In this document: piece after piece, positions 9,354 to 18,458 of the stretch
Layout of the letters: each line of letters starts with the position of its first letter
How positions within the stretch are numbered: position 1 is the stretch's first letter
Assembly: GCA_003156715.1 (NCBI GenBank)
Contig: PMHO01000045.1
Coordinates: 14,754 to 78,753 of the forward strand
Reading direction: 5' to 3'
Origin: Candidatus Tityobacter terrigena
GTDB lineage: Bacteria > Vulcanimicrobiota > Vulcanimicrobiia > Vulcanimicrobiales > Vulcanimicrobiaceae
Length of the DNA: 64,000 bases
Program-made: the position numbers and the translations under genes
Notes under the pieces: generated by a model
Databases searched by the model: none
The model's input: only the letters and a program-made list of their open reading frames with translations
What the model was told of the DNA's origin: nothing

Positions 9354-10181
9354 TCATGTCGAGCAGCGGAGTAATGAGCGCGGCGTCGGCCTCAGCAGAT
9401 CGACTTCAGGGGGAATGTACATTCGGGCTAACGCAAAATCGTCCTCGACCGCCAGCCACCGCGGGTCATTCGAGAGCGAAATCGTGTAGCGAACGTAGGT
9501 CGCTTTGTCGGGGAAGCACGCAAACCAAACGAATAGGTTGACGTCGCCGCGGACGGGCAATGTTGGAAAGTTGTTTGGGCTATGGTCGGTGACGAACGAC
9601 GCGAGAATGAGCGCGCCGTGGGCATTTACCACTCGGCGGATCGTGTTTTCGAAAGTCCGGTTGAACTGCTCTTCTGGCGTCGAGCCGAGGTAGTAGATGG
9701 TGGCGACGACTAAACCCTTCGGTTCCGCCGTGCTGCCGATCGGCGGTCGCGGTTTCGAAACCGGAAAACCTGAACCGCCGTGCGCCGGTCGCAACAAAAG
9801 TACGTTGCCGCTCTCAAGAAGCAGCGAATTCACTTCTTGTCGATGCGTCTTCCACACTTTTCCGCCGTAGAACGACTCGAAGTCCGCTTTACGGGTCGAC
9901 ATACTCGTAAAACCCTGCAGCCAGTCAAAACGGTTTGGAAAGCCCGCGACTCGAAACTGACCTGGAAGCGAAATGCCCGCCGCCTCCTGGCCTTCGATAA
10001 ACGAACGTTCATAAAGCCGAACGAGAGCGTCGCGCTTTCCTGGCAGAGTGGTGTACTGGCGCAGTTCGACCACGGGGCAACACGACGCGCTTGGACGCAG
10101 GTCGTTCGCTCTTGAATCGGTTCCGACCGCGCCTTCAAGGGCCACGGCCAAGCAGAAAAGGATTAGCCTTGTAGTCGGCAT
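9354..10181 (-). CDS. Exported NIPSNAP family protein
   Basis: 275 residues with an N-terminal signal peptide (MPTTRLILFCLAVALEGAVG) and two NIPSNAP repeats (VVELRQYTTLPGKRDALVRL; FVWFACFPDKATYVRY). I chose the ATG at 10181 because it overlaps the stop of the upstream gene as TAATG and directly precedes the signal peptide. It is a relative of the cytosolic NIPSNAP protein at 5055-5777, but here it is exported, and a di-cysteine (SCCPVVEL) lies just after the signal region. Function unknown. Confidence 0.75.
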   Translation of the reverse strand: MPTTRLILFCLAVALEGAVGTDSRANDLRPSASCCPVVELRQYTTLPGKRDALVRLYERSFIEGQEAAGISLPGQFRVAGFPNRFDWLQGFTSMSTRKADFESFYGGKVWKTHRQEVNSLLLESGNVLLLRPAHGGSGFPVSKPRPPIGSTAEPKGLVVATIYYLGSTPEEQFNRTFENTIRRVVNAHGALILASFVTDHSPNNFPTLPVRGDVNLFVWFACFPDKATYVRYTISLSNDPRWLAVEDDFALARMYIPPEVDLLRPTPRSLLRCST

Positions 10182-10642
10182 TAGCGTATTGCGCCGTAAT
10201 AGGGAGACGCCTGGCCGTATGCGTATTTCCATTGGCCGTCCAGCTTAACCCAGACATCGCCATAGCGAACTCGGGCATCGTAGATTTTGCCTGACGACGT
10301 GTAGCGCACATGCAGAATTGCCGTTACGATCGCGCAATCTCGATTATAGTGGCGAACCGAAACGTTCTCCGGCTCATTGATCAGGTACCTAGCGGACCGA
10401 TCCGCGGCGTCGGCTAAAAAGCTGCGACGATTGTACACCTTTCCTCTGGCCGACACGAGTTCATAGTCGTCGGTGGTGAGATTTCCGAGCGCCCTTACAT
10501 CGTAATTCTTTGTCGCGGTCTGAAGCGTCGCGTTGAGTTGCGTAAGCTGCTTGACGGTGGAGTCTTGCGGCTCAGCCAGTGCAAGCGCGCTAGCTATGGC
10601 CAGCGCGGAGCTCCACGCCGCGATTCTTAGAAATACCTTCAT
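10181..10642 (-). CDS. Secreted NTF2-like / DUF4440 protein
   Basis: 153 residues: signal peptide MKVFLRIAAWSSALAIASALA, then a SnoaL/DUF4440-type cone fold with YDVRALGNLTTDDYELVSARG and VKLDGQWKYAYGQ. The ATG at 10642 is preferred over the longer frame because it starts the signal peptide. It is coupled to the NIPSNAP gene by a TAATG overlap. It could be an enzyme or a ligand-binding protein; nothing in the sequence decides this. Confidence 0.75.
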   Translation of the reverse strand: MKVFLRIAAWSSALAIASALALAEPQDSTVKQLTQLNATLQTATKNYDVRALGNLTTDDYELVSARGKVYNRRSFLADAADRSARYLINEPENVSVRHYNRDCAIVTAILHVRYTSSGKIYDARVRYGDVWVKLDGQWKYAYGQASPYYGAIR

Positions 10643-10666
10643 GAGATGAGGATATCCGGCAGTCAC

Positions 10667-10946
10667 CTCCTCGCGTTAGTACAATCCGGCAGCGTCCAGT
10701 ACAAAATGGCGAGGGGAAAATCCACCTGCGCAGAGCCCCAGACTAGTCGTGCCGGCCTTATGGCAAGGCCGCGAAACCTTCAAAAGTTGACCGCCGAAGA
10801 TGTGACCGGCTGCATGAAATCTCGCTCCGGCAGGCGGCTCGGGCGGTCGACGCATTTTGTCCGCGCTGCTTTTGGCGCGCAGGCTGCTTGAGTGCGAGAG
10901 CCACGGCCACTTCAGGGGAAAGGGCGGCCCGTCGCTTTAGTGCTGT
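10667..10946. other. Non-coding stretch containing repeat copy B
   Basis: 280 bases with no convincing gene. The right half (10810-10928) is the second copy of the diverged repeat, ending 18 bases before the stop codon of the hydrolase gene. The left half should contain the promoter of the NTF2-like gene, but I see no clear consensus boxes. Confidence 0.5.
10810..10928. repeat. Diverged dispersed repeat, copy B
   Basis: About 119 bases aligning to copy A (3123-3234), with shared blocks GCTGC-TGAAA, CTCGCTCCGGC, GAGAGCCA and TTCAGGGG-AAGGGCGG. It lies immediately 3' of an alpha/beta hydrolase gene, as copy A does. Confidence 0.6.
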
Positions 10947-12053
10947 CTAGGGCAAATTCGGAAGTACTGGAAAACGACGCAGCAACCAGTCGAAGAAGGT
11001 CTCGTGCCACAATGTGCTCGCGCCCTCTTGGCAGTGCTCGGCGCCGCCTGACGCGCGGTCATAGACAACTTTCTCGACGGAACGTGCGCCGGTGAGGGCG
11101 TCGACGTACGCCGCCGCCTGTGCGACCGGTATAAACTCATCTTCCGCTCCGACGAGAATGAGTACGTCGCCGGAAATCCGATGGGCGACGTCTGCCAAGC
11201 GGTAAGCCGAAGAGCGATCGAGAATTTCTTCCAGCGTTTGCACGCCGAACGTCCAGCGCACGCTATCGATGAGTCCGGACACGCCCGAGCTCCCCGATGT
11301 CGCCGGAGCCCGTGCCAGCGCGGCGTAGTGGCGCGCGATATCGAGAAAGTCGTAGCAAACATCGAACGATACGACGCCCTCAATCCGCGGCTCGAACGCA
11401 GCCGCACGCGGCGCGAAGTACCCACCCATGCTCATTCCGACGAGCACGATCGAAGGCGGCTTCGAGTGCGTGTTGAGGTAGGCATCGAGTACCGCCGCAT
11501 TCGGCTTCTCCCATTCCGGCGTAAAGAATAGTCCATACTCGCGCAGGGCTGCACCCTGCCCGGGCCCCTCGTAGGTGAGCACTCCGTAGCCGCGCCGATA
11601 AGCCGCCGGCACGAGCGCGAAGTAGAGCTCTTCCAGGGTCGAATCTTCGCCGCCGACGAACACGATGAGCGGCTTGGTTTCCCATCCGGCCGGACCCGGG
11701 TAGAAAATCGCACGCAGGGCACCTTTCTCGTAGGCCACGCTGGTACGCTCGTGAGCGATGCCAAGCGCCTGCAGGCCACGATCGAAGGCTTCGGTCTGCG
11801 AGGTCCAGGCCAATGGGCGCCGGATATCCTCCGGCTTTAAGAGGAACTCAGCGGTCCGCCAATAGTTATGTGCGCGTAGGTACGCGAGTCCCTTGCTGAC
11901 CTGGTCGCGCGTTCCTTCCGCGCGAGCGACGTTGCGCTTGGCCGTCGCAGCCCAGGCGTCGTACCAGCCGCTTGCGTCGCCCCCGTGAATCAAACCGATC
12001 GTTTCGAGGATCTCGGTTACGTCCGCGCCGCCGTTTGCCACTTCATTGAGCAC
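10947..12053 (-). CDS. FrsA-like alpha/beta hydrolase, start probably frameshifted
   Basis: 368-residue reading frame with a helical N-terminal cap and a C-terminal alpha/beta-hydrolase domain: VFVGGEDSTLEE (oxyanion strand), YEGPGQGAALREYG, nucleophile elbow GMSMGGYFAPRAAA, acid VGAEDEFIP, and a histidine in GAEHCQEG. This resembles the FrsA / pseudooxynicotine-hydrolase group acting on C-C or ester bonds; the substrate is unknown. The frame remains coding upstream of the GTG at 12053 (LFADPEYHFQALRV) but has no start codon before a TGA. An ATG at 12160 in the next frame gives MTTQEDAANVPANG, so a one-base indel near 12100 is likely. Confidence 0.7.
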   Translation of the reverse strand: MLNEVANGGADVTEILETIGLIHGGDASGWYDAWAATAKRNVARAEGTRDQVSKGLAYLRAHNYWRTAEFLLKPEDIRRPLAWTSQTEAFDRGLQALGIAHERTSVAYEKGALRAIFYPGPAGWETKPLIVFVGGEDSTLEELYFALVPAAYRRGYGVLTYEGPGQGAALREYGLFFTPEWEKPNAAVLDAYLNTHSKPPSIVLVGMSMGGYFAPRAAAFEPRIEGVVSFDVCYDFLDIARHYAALARAPATSGSSGVSGLIDSVRWTFGVQTLEEILDRSSAYRLADVAHRISGDVLILVGAEDEFIPVAQAAAYVDALTGARSVEKVVYDRASGGAEHCQEGASTLWHETFFDWLLRRFPVLPNLP

Positions 12054-12291
12054 ACGAAGTGCCTGGAAGTGGTATTCCGGATCGGCGAAGAGGCGCCGAT
12101 TCCCAGGGAGCCGGCGGAACCGTTCGCCGGCACATTTGCCGCATCTTCTTGGGTGGTCATCGTCAGCCTCGCTTCACGATCGTTTCACGACCCTCCAGAC
12201 TCGATCGGCGCCTGAAAGCTCGGTTTCCATGCGACGCGGCCGTGCAAGTGCGAAACGAGTCGAGCGTAAACGACTTGGACTCTCAACAGAA

Positions 12292-12576
12292 TTAGTCGGC
12301 TCGCTCCGTGGTAGGATCGATCGTCTTGCGAACTTCGGTGACCTTGGTGGCAGGAAAGCCGCTGACCTCGGCATGCTTGTGGATGATCGCCTCATCCTTG
12401 GCCAGATAGACGCAAAAGGTCTTGTCGCCCGCAACGTAACTCTCGACCCATTGAATGTCTGGACCAAGCTGCCGCAACGCTTCATTGGACTTTGCGGCGG
12501 CCCCGCGGAGCTGCTCGCGGTCAAGCGAACCGACTTGCGGGATATCTCTTTCAATAATGAACCTGTGCAGAGCCAT
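12292..12576 (-). CDS. DUF4242 (SCO4226-type nickel-binding-like) small protein
   Basis: 94 residues beginning MALHRFIIERDIPQVGSLDR, then WVESYVAGDKTFCVYLAKDE and a C-terminal DPTTERAD. This is the typical size and pattern of DUF4242 ferredoxin-like-fold proteins, some of which bind nickel. I chose the ATG at 12576 because a perfect SD (GGAGGT, read from 12586-12581) precedes it. An intrinsic-terminator-like hairpin sits directly upstream of this SD (see 12590-12614), so the gene may be controlled by attenuation or simply have its own promoter close by. Confidence 0.85.
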   Translation of the reverse strand: MALHRFIIERDIPQVGSLDREQLRGAAAKSNEALRQLGPDIQWVESYVAGDKTFCVYLAKDEAIIHKHAEVSGFPATKVTEVRKTIDPTTERAD

Positions 12577-12589
12577 CGTTACCTCCAAC

Positions 12590-12614
12590 AAAAAAGGCGG
12601 CCAGAGAGCCGCCT
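12590..12614 (-). terminator. Intrinsic terminator just upstream of the DUF4242 SD
   Basis: On the minus strand: AGGCGGC, loop TCTCTG, GCCGCCT, followed by a run of T. The 7-bp stem is perfect and the T-run reaches to within a few bases of the SD of the next gene. It may end the transcript of the methyltransferase gene (stop at 12769) or act as a leader attenuator. A 63-codon open frame (12742 to 12551) runs through it, but I do not call it a gene. Confidence 0.65.
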
Positions 12615-12768
12615 CGATTGCGTCTTCCCCCAGGCGCACGGGCATCCTCTCTCGGGCGCCAACGGGCCGGCCGGTACCGGTCCCAATGCGCTCGTATCGC
12701 GGGAAGCATCTCGAAGGCGAGGTCGATCGCCCGCCGCGTCATACTAAGACGTCGCTACTAGCGAGCAG

Positions 12769-13419
12769 CTAAGGATGGGACCACATGGCGTTGGCGAGCA
12801 TGCCCGCAAAGATGATGAGAGCGAAAAGTCCGATCGTCGCTTCCGCGCGCAACCCATCGCGTAGCGAGGCGGGCTGGACGGCGGCGGGCGCGACCTTTCC
12901 GGGCAGCGGAATGAGGCGCGGTACGGTCGCCCGATAGTGCGCGTACGCGTTGCCCAGCTTCGCAGCGAGAAAGGGCTCTTCGACGAAGATCAGCGCGTAG
13001 TTGAAGGCGGTGACGCTTAGGGTTACCAACAGCAGGACCGGCCATGGGCCGACCAAGCCGATGCCGATCGCCTGAAGGACGTTACCGAGGTAGAGCGGGT
13101 TGCGCGTGAAGCGATACGGGCCGCTGACGCGAAGCTGCGGCGACTGCGGATCCGCCTGCCACACGATCGACGACGATAGATAGCTTGATGCCCAGACCCT
13201 CAGCGCAAAACCGGCCACGACCGCGAGACCCGCGATCGATGCGCCGAGCACCGGACTGCCCAGCGAGCGATACACGGGCACCGGCGCAATCCCGGCGAGG
13301 CCGGCGATCAGAAATCCGAAGAAAAACGCGAGGCCGTATGTGAGCCCGAACACGGCGAAGCGCTTGCGGTAGAACCAGGGAGCGGTATCGGCCGGCGCGG
13401 CGTCGCTGCTGGGATTCAC
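12769..13419 (-). CDS. Isoprenylcysteine carboxyl methyltransferase-like membrane protein
   Basis: 216 residues with five hydrophobic segments. The signature GPYRFTRNPLYLGNVLQAIG, followed by EEPFLAAKLGNAYAHYRATVPRLIP, is the SAM/membrane motif of the ICMT / phospholipid N-methyltransferase family. The GTG at 13419 gives VNPSSDAAPADTAPWFYRKRF as N-terminus; the long upstream open frame has no family resemblance. The substrate is unknown and could be a lipid or a lipidated small molecule. Confidence 0.82.
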   Translation of the reverse strand: MNPSSDAAPADTAPWFYRKRFAVFGLTYGLAFFFGFLIAGLAGIAPVPVYRSLGSPVLGASIAGLAVVAGFALRVWASSYLSSSIVWQADPQSPQLRVSGPYRFTRNPLYLGNVLQAIGIGLVGPWPVLLLVTLSVTAFNYALIFVEEPFLAAKLGNAYAHYRATVPRLIPLPGKVAPAAVQPASLRDGLRAEATIGLFALIIFAGMLANAMWSHP

Positions 13420-13453
13420 GCTACGCCGATACCGTGCCGAAGGGGCGTCTGTT

Positions 13454-14053
13454 TCAGCCCGCCTCTGTCGGAGGTGAAAGGGCGGCGCGATCTTTTGCTG
13501 TCCGCTGGTACGCTTTGTGCGCCGATTTCGCGCGTCGCAAAACACGGGCGAAAGGGGCGACGAGCCTAACGTGGGTTATCACGACGCGCTCGCCGCGCGC
13601 GAGCGCCTCCGAGGTTGCGGCGGACACGCTCGGAGCGTCGTCGTTCTCAGAGGGTCGCAGCAGCCAAGCGACAACCTTTTCAGCCTGTTCCTCGCTGTCG
13701 TAATCACCCGCCACCAATTCTGTGGCCGAGGACAAACGGCAAACGACTTGCCACAGCGGCTTCGGAACGCGAGGGGCTGACGCCGTGCTCACCGTACGCT
13801 GTGCTTGTGTGCTCTGAGAAGCCGGAACCTGGAGAGCCCATGCGACAAGCCGCCAGCGCTTCTGAGCCTGCGCAAAATGCGCGTGGTCGTTTTGGGCAGG
13901 CAGCGGAAGAGAACGCGTACAGACGGTTTCCACCCCGCACGCTTCACAACGATAGATGCCCGGGTAGTGGACCATGGCTCCCGGCTCGTGAAGCTCGTCG
14001 TAAACCCCGTCCTCGCTTTGTTCCAGGAGTTCGTTATACTTGTACTGTGGCAC
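13454..14053 (-). CDS. Zinc-ribbon 'protein L'-like domain protein with C-terminal extension
   Basis: 199 residues from a GTG at 14053, chosen because an SD GGGGAG stands five bases upstream and the frame before it is arginine-rich shadow sequence. The first 70 or so residues (QYKYNELLEQSEDGVYDELH, PGIYRCEACGVETVC, LPLPAQNDHAHF, RWRLVAWALQVP) resemble a small protein family with one CxxC zinc ribbon and an H-x-H. The remaining 125 residues (LWQVVCRLSSATELVAGDYD, then a basic tail) are unfamiliar. Function unknown. It is divergent from the phosphoesterase gene. Confidence 0.6.
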   Translation of the reverse strand: MPQYKYNELLEQSEDGVYDELHEPGAMVHYPGIYRCEACGVETVCTRSLPLPAQNDHAHFAQAQKRWRLVAWALQVPASQSTQAQRTVSTASAPRVPKPLWQVVCRLSSATELVAGDYDSEEQAEKVVAWLLRPSENDDAPSVSAATSEALARGERVVITHVRLVAPFARVLRRAKSAHKAYQRTAKDRAALSPPTEAG

Positions 14054-14178
14054 GGTCTCCCCGACGGTCCGGCGTTTGGGTCGCCTTCCCGGCGACGTCG
14101 CTTTCTTTCGGTATCGGGAGTCCGAGGCGGTTCCAGTAGGGCCGTGGCAGCAGAAGGTGGGCCAGTACGTTCTACGCG

Positions 14179-15624
14179 ATGCGCAACGTGATGCGAAATA
14201 TCGCAGCTGCCTTGGCGATCGCATCGTGGGGGCTGGTCGCGTGCTCGGGGAGCACGACTTCCGCGCCGAACGCCCCGAACGTGACGCCGTCCCCCACGAG
14301 GGGAACACCGGCCCCGACGCCGACGCCGGGTACGACGCTCCACGTACCAATCGCCGTCCCAAGCCCGATTGCGCAACAACCGCTCGGCGGCGGGAAGATT
14401 GCGCACGTCGTCATCATCATCCAGGAAAATCGCTCGTTCGATAACCTCTTCAACGGATTCCCCGGCGCAGACACCGTTCGAACCGCCGACGACATGGGAA
14501 CGAGCGTGCCGCTGAAGGCAGCGAATCTCAATGCCTCGCTCGACCCGGCGCACGACCACGGCACGTGGTATCGCAGCTGGGACGGAGGCCGAATGGACGG
14601 CTTCGCTACCGCCGGAGGCCGCTCGTCAACCCCTCCGTTTTTCTACGTCCCCGAGTCCGACGCCCAATCGTACTGGAACATGGCGCAGAGTTACGGGATC
14701 GGCGACCGCATGTTTCAATCGAATACCGGCGGCAGCTTCCCGGCCCACCTTTATCTGATCGCCGGGCAAGCCGATCTCAGCGATATCATCACCGTCCCGA
14801 TCGGCTCGAATGGCTGGGGTTGCGCGGATCCGCCCGGATCCCGGGTCTATCAGGTCCAACCCGACGAAGCCGACGAAGTCGCCGGACCGTTCCCATGCTT
14901 CAATCTGCCCTCGATCGGCCAAGAAATGGACGCCAGAGGCCTCCAGTGGCGCTATTATGCCCAGACGCCATACTCGATCTGGGACGAATATGAAGCCGTG
15001 CAGTACGTCTACGGCGGCCCCGATTGGACGGCCAAGATCGTGAGCCCGGAGACGCGCATCTTGACCGACCCCGGCGGTCCCTCGGGGACGCTGGCGACGG
15101 TGACCTGGGTCACGCCAAGCTGGGAAGACTCCGACCATCCCGGCGTCCCCACCGACGATGGGCCGCAGTGGGTGGCTAGCGTCGTCAATGCGATCGGCGA
15201 AAGCTCGTTTTGGAGCAGCACCGCGATCTTCATCACATGGGACGACTGGGGAGGTTGGTACGATCACGTCGCTCCCCCGCAGCTCGACAGCATGGGTTTG
15301 GGTTTCCGCGTACCGCTGATCGTCATTTCGCCATATGCGAACAGTCATTACGTTTCGCATGTCGTCCACGAGGACGGCAGCATCTTACACTTCATCGAGG
15401 AGGCGTTCGGACTTTCGACTCTTGCGGCCAGCGACGCGCGCGCGGACAACTTAAGCGACTTCTTTAATTTCGACCAAGCGCCGGCGCCTTTTTCGCCGTT
15501 CGCAACGTCGCTTCGCCGTCCCGAGGATTTCAAACGCCCGGGGGCAGTCGATCTGAGCCGTGCCGGCGACCTCGACGACCCGCCTCCTGCTTCGCTGCAT
15601 ACGACGGAAAAGCCAGCGCGCTAG
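14179..15624 (+). CDS. Secreted phosphoesterase family protein (phospholipase C / acid phosphatase AcpA type), lipoprotein
   Basis: 481 residues. The N-terminus has a lipobox-like signal peptide ([11 protein letters not shown]) followed by a Pro/Thr-rich linker. The catalytic domain starts with [20 protein letters not shown] (metal and nucleophile region), and has [32 protein letters not shown] and [16 protein letters not shown], all hallmarks of PF04185 phosphoesterases. It would hydrolyse phospholipids or other phosphate esters outside the cytoplasm; the substrate is not readable. An 8-base gap to the glycosyltransferase gene suggests co-transcription. Confidence 0.9.
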   Translation: MRNVMRNIAAALAIASWGLVACSGSTTSAPNAPNVTPSPTRGTPAPTPTPGTTLHVPIAVPSPIAQQPLGGGKIAHVVIIIQENRSFDNLFNGFPGADTVRTADDMGTSVPLKAANLNASLDPAHDHGTWYRSWDGGRMDGFATAGGRSSTPPFFYVPESDAQSYWNMAQSYGIGDRMFQSNTGGSFPAHLYLIAGQADLSDIITVPIGSNGWGCADPPGSRVYQVQPDEADEVAGPFPCFNLPSIGQEMDARGLQWRYYAQTPYSIWDEYEAVQYVYGGPDWTAKIVSPETRILTDPGGPSGTLATVTWVTPSWEDSDHPGVPTDDGPQWVASVVNAIGESSFWSSTAIFITWDDWGGWYDHVAPPQLDSMGLGFRVPLIVISPYANSHYVSHVVHEDGSILHFIEEAFGLSTLAASDARADNLSDFFNFDQAPAPFSPFATSLRRPEDFKRPGAVDLSRAGDLDDPPPASLHTTEKPAR

Positions 15625-15632
15625 GGCGCTGG

Positions 15633-17138
15633 ATGATGCGCTACCGCCCCTTACCGTGGATCGCGGCGGCCCTGACGCTGATCTTTCACGCGTTCGGCAA
15701 CGCGCATTACGGATTCTTTCGAGACGAACTGTACTTCATCGCTTGTGGACGCCATCCGGATGTCGGCTACGTCGACCAGCCTTCGCTCGCGCCGCTCATG
15801 AGCGCGGCCTCGCAGGTCTTCGGTCCTTCGCTGTTCCTGCTTCGCTTCGTGGCTGCCACGTGCGCCGCCGCCGCCGTATTCGTCACGTGCCTGCTCGTCG
15901 ACGATCTCGGCGGGGGCGCGTTCGCGCAGGTGATTGCCGCGATCTGCGTCGCGCTCGCGCCCGTGCTTGCGTCGTTCGGCACGAAGGTCTCGACCGACAT
16001 GCTCGCCCCCTCGCTCTGGCCGCTTGCAGCGCTCTGCACCTTTCGCGCCTTGAACCGAGACCCGCGCTGGTGGCTCGGCGTCGGCTTAGCGCTCGGCGTC
16101 GCGTTTAATTCGAAGTACAGCGCGATCTTTTTCGGCGCGGCGTTGGTCGCCGGAGCGATCGTATCGGGTCAAGGGCGCCGGCTCGTGAACCATTGGTTCG
16201 TGCTCGGTGCCTTGCTCGGCGTTGCGCTCGCGCTGCCGAACGCCGCGTGGCAACTCGTGCATGGTTTGCCGATGCTCGAGCTCCTGCGCAACGGTGCAGC
16301 GGGAAAGAACGTCGTCCTCTCGCCGCCGCAATTCGTCTTACAACAGATCCTGATTCTGAATCCGGTCCTCTCCCTCGTTTGGATCGCCGGCCTCGCGTGG
16401 AGTCTCATGCATCGAAGCCTGCGGTGGATCGGTGTAGCCTTTCTATTGCTCATCATATTGATGATCGCGCTTCACGCGAAAGACTACTATCCGGCCGCGT
16501 TCTACCCCATCCTTTTCGCCGCCGGCGGGTGCGCGATCGAAGCGTGGACGCTGCGTGCTCGCTGGACGCGCCCGCTCGTCGCGGGGGTGCTGGCCGTTTG
16601 CGGTCTGATCCTCCTCCCCTTTGCGATGCCGATTCTTCCCGTCGGAACGTTCATCGCCTATCAGAGTGCCTTCCATCTGAAACCTCATTCGAGAGAACAT
16701 ATGGAGCTCGGCGTGCTGCCGCAGGATTTCGGCGACATGTTCGGCTGGCCGGAAATGACCGGCGCCATCGCCGCGGCTTATTTTTCCATACCGCCGGACG
16801 AGCGCTCGCGCGTGCTGATCTATACCGCGAACTACGGCGAAGCGGCCGCGATCGATTTCTTCGGCGGCGGCCACCGCTTGCCGCCGGCGACGAGCCATCA
16901 CAATCAGTACTACCTATGGGGAACGCGCGGCTATACGGCTCGCGATCCCATCGTGATCTCGATCAACGTGAGCCAATCCGATATGCGCAAATCCTTCAGA
17001 TCGGTGCGGCTTGAGAACGAATATGCCGGCGCGCCGCTTGCGATCCCGCTCGAGCGCGACGATCCGATCCTCATTTCAACGGGTCTAAAGCGCCCGCTCG
17101 CACGGGCTTGGCCCTTCACGGTCAAGCTCTATTACTGA
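15633..17138 (+). CDS. GT39/PMT_2-type membrane glycosyltransferase
   Basis: 501 residues with about ten membrane helices. The first loop shows the acidic motif RDELYFIACGRHPDVGYVDQPSLAPL, where the DE and the DQPSLAPL stretch are typical of the dolichyl-phosphate-mannose mannosyltransferase-like (ArnT/PMT_2) group. A C-terminal extracytoplasmic domain of roughly 140 residues follows. It probably transfers a sugar from a polyprenyl carrier to a lipid or protein. It shares a transcript with the upstream phosphoesterase gene. Confidence 0.87.
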   Translation: MMRYRPLPWIAAALTLIFHAFGNAHYGFFRDELYFIACGRHPDVGYVDQPSLAPLMSAASQVFGPSLFLLRFVAATCAAAAVFVTCLLVDDLGGGAFAQVIAAICVALAPVLASFGTKVSTDMLAPSLWPLAALCTFRALNRDPRWWLGVGLALGVAFNSKYSAIFFGAALVAGAIVSGQGRRLVNHWFVLGALLGVALALPNAAWQLVHGLPMLELLRNGAAGKNVVLSPPQFVLQQILILNPVLSLVWIAGLAWSLMHRSLRWIGVAFLLLIILMIALHAKDYYPAAFYPILFAAGGCAIEAWTLRARWTRPLVAGVLAVCGLILLPFAMPILPVGTFIAYQSAFHLKPHSREHMELGVLPQDFGDMFGWPEMTGAIAAAYFSIPPDERSRVLIYTANYGEAAAIDFFGGGHRLPPATSHHNQYYLWGTRGYTARDPIVISINVSQSDMRKSFRSVRLENEYAGAPLAIPLERDDPILISTGLKRPLARAWPFTVKLYY

Positions 17139-17373
17139 GCGCGAGGCGCCGCGACCGAACGCCGACGCTCGTGCCGACGCGCGACTTCAATGGTGGCGGA
17201 TTAAGCTCGGGCGCAAGCCATCGTATCGACCTTATTGCATCTGCCATCCATCGCTGATACCATGACGAGTGCCCGGCGAGTCATCCGATCTTTGGTACGG
17301 CAGTATCGGCGTTCGGTCGCCGGCTCCCTTGAGCTTCCGTTAACCAATCGCTTTCGCGTGGGAGATGACTCCG

Positions 17374-18345
17374 ATGACCATTTGCACCCTTAAGAATTCA
17401 ATCGGACGGGCCGCGCACATCGCGTTTGCCCTATTGCTCGTTTCCTTGGGCTCGCAGAGTGCGCTCGCCCATACGAACGGGCTCGCCCCATCCTTTGGCC
17501 AGCCGGCCCGCTTTCCAGGCGCTCGCGGCTCCGACGGCTTCATGCGCGCCGTCAATTCGCGGACGAGCCTCCTCTATGTCTCGGATCGAACGAACAGCCT
17601 GATCGACGTGTTCGACCGCAGCACCGGTAACGTCGTCGGCGAGATACGGAGCGGCTTACGAGCGCCGGTTGGCCTCTTTGTCGATTCGAACCATAACCTG
17701 TGGGTCGCGAACGGTGCCGACAACGACATCCTCGAGTTTCCGCGCGGCGCGACGAAGCCGAGCGAGCGTCTCAAGGATCCGAACCAACCCAACGACGTTA
17801 CGATGTGCCCGGACGGCACTCTCTATGTCGCCGATGCCTTCGGCCAGGGCGGAGTCGGCGTTTTCCCGCCAGGCAGCCAACGCGCGACGCGGCGTCTCGA
17901 AGCCGAAGTCAGCAACGCGGGCGGCTTCGAGGACTTCGTGACCTGCGATTCCAACGGCAACGTTTTTGCCTCCGGATTCGTCGGTGCGTCACCGGGTCCG
18001 GGCGTCACCGGTTGGATGGGCGGCACGCAATCGGGTTACCAATTCGTCACGTGGAACTCATCGGAAGACGGTATCAAGGCGACGCGTAAGAACACGCTCT
18101 TGATCGTCGACGGAGGCAACATCGTCGAGTACACCGAGAAAGGACATGCGACGGGAGTTTCAATCGGCACGTCCAGCCAGTGGGTGGACCTCGCGCTCGA
18201 CAAAAGCAACAACGTCATCTTCGGCGCTGTTCCAAGCCTCTATGTCTGCCAGTCTCTTGAGTTCCCGAGCGGAACTCCGATCAGCGAATATTCAACCTCC
18301 AATTTCGCCGACCCTGAAGGCGTCGCAATCGATCCGGGCGGCTAA
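17374..18345 (+). CDS. Secreted NHL-type beta-propeller protein
   Basis: 323 residues with signal peptide (AHIAFALLLVSLGSQSALA) and repeated propeller blades: LLYVSDRTNSLIDVFD, LWVANGADNDILEFPRGATKP, LYVADAFGQGGVGVFPPGS, and later NNVIFGAVPSLYVCQSLEFP. Such proteins bind carbohydrates or serve as scaffolds; the ligand is unknown. The second ATG (17374) has the better SD distance (GGGAG nine bases upstream) than the ATG at 17365. It belongs to the same broad family as 19395 and 57309. Confidence 0.78.
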   Translation: MTICTLKNSIGRAAHIAFALLLVSLGSQSALAHTNGLAPSFGQPARFPGARGSDGFMRAVNSRTSLLYVSDRTNSLIDVFDRSTGNVVGEIRSGLRAPVGLFVDSNHNLWVANGADNDILEFPRGATKPSERLKDPNQPNDVTMCPDGTLYVADAFGQGGVGVFPPGSQRATRRLEAEVSNAGGFEDFVTCDSNGNVFASGFVGASPGPGVTGWMGGTQSGYQFVTWNSSEDGIKATRKNTLLIVDGGNIVEYTEKGHATGVSIGTSSQWVDLALDKSNNVIFGAVPSLYVCQSLEFPSGTPISEYSTSNFADPEGVAIDPGG

Positions 18346-18379
18346 CACCTTGTCGCTCTCGTGGGACAAGGGATAGAGC

Positions 18380-18426
18380 GAAATGGGCGATGCAGGGATC
18401 GAACCTGCGACCTTCACCTTGTAAGG
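18380..18426 (-). repeat. 47-bp direct repeat: 3' half of tRNA-Val (att-like)
   Basis: Identical over 47 bases to 22473-22519, which is the 3' half of the intact tRNA-Val gene plus 4 flanking bases. Identity stops just past the anticodon loop (CTTGTAAGG). The orientation relative to the intact tRNA is that expected for the displaced original 3' end after integration of an element into the tRNA gene. Confidence 0.85.
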
Positions 18427-18458
18427 TTTCAATTCGATCTGGGAAAGGGCCAACCTAC

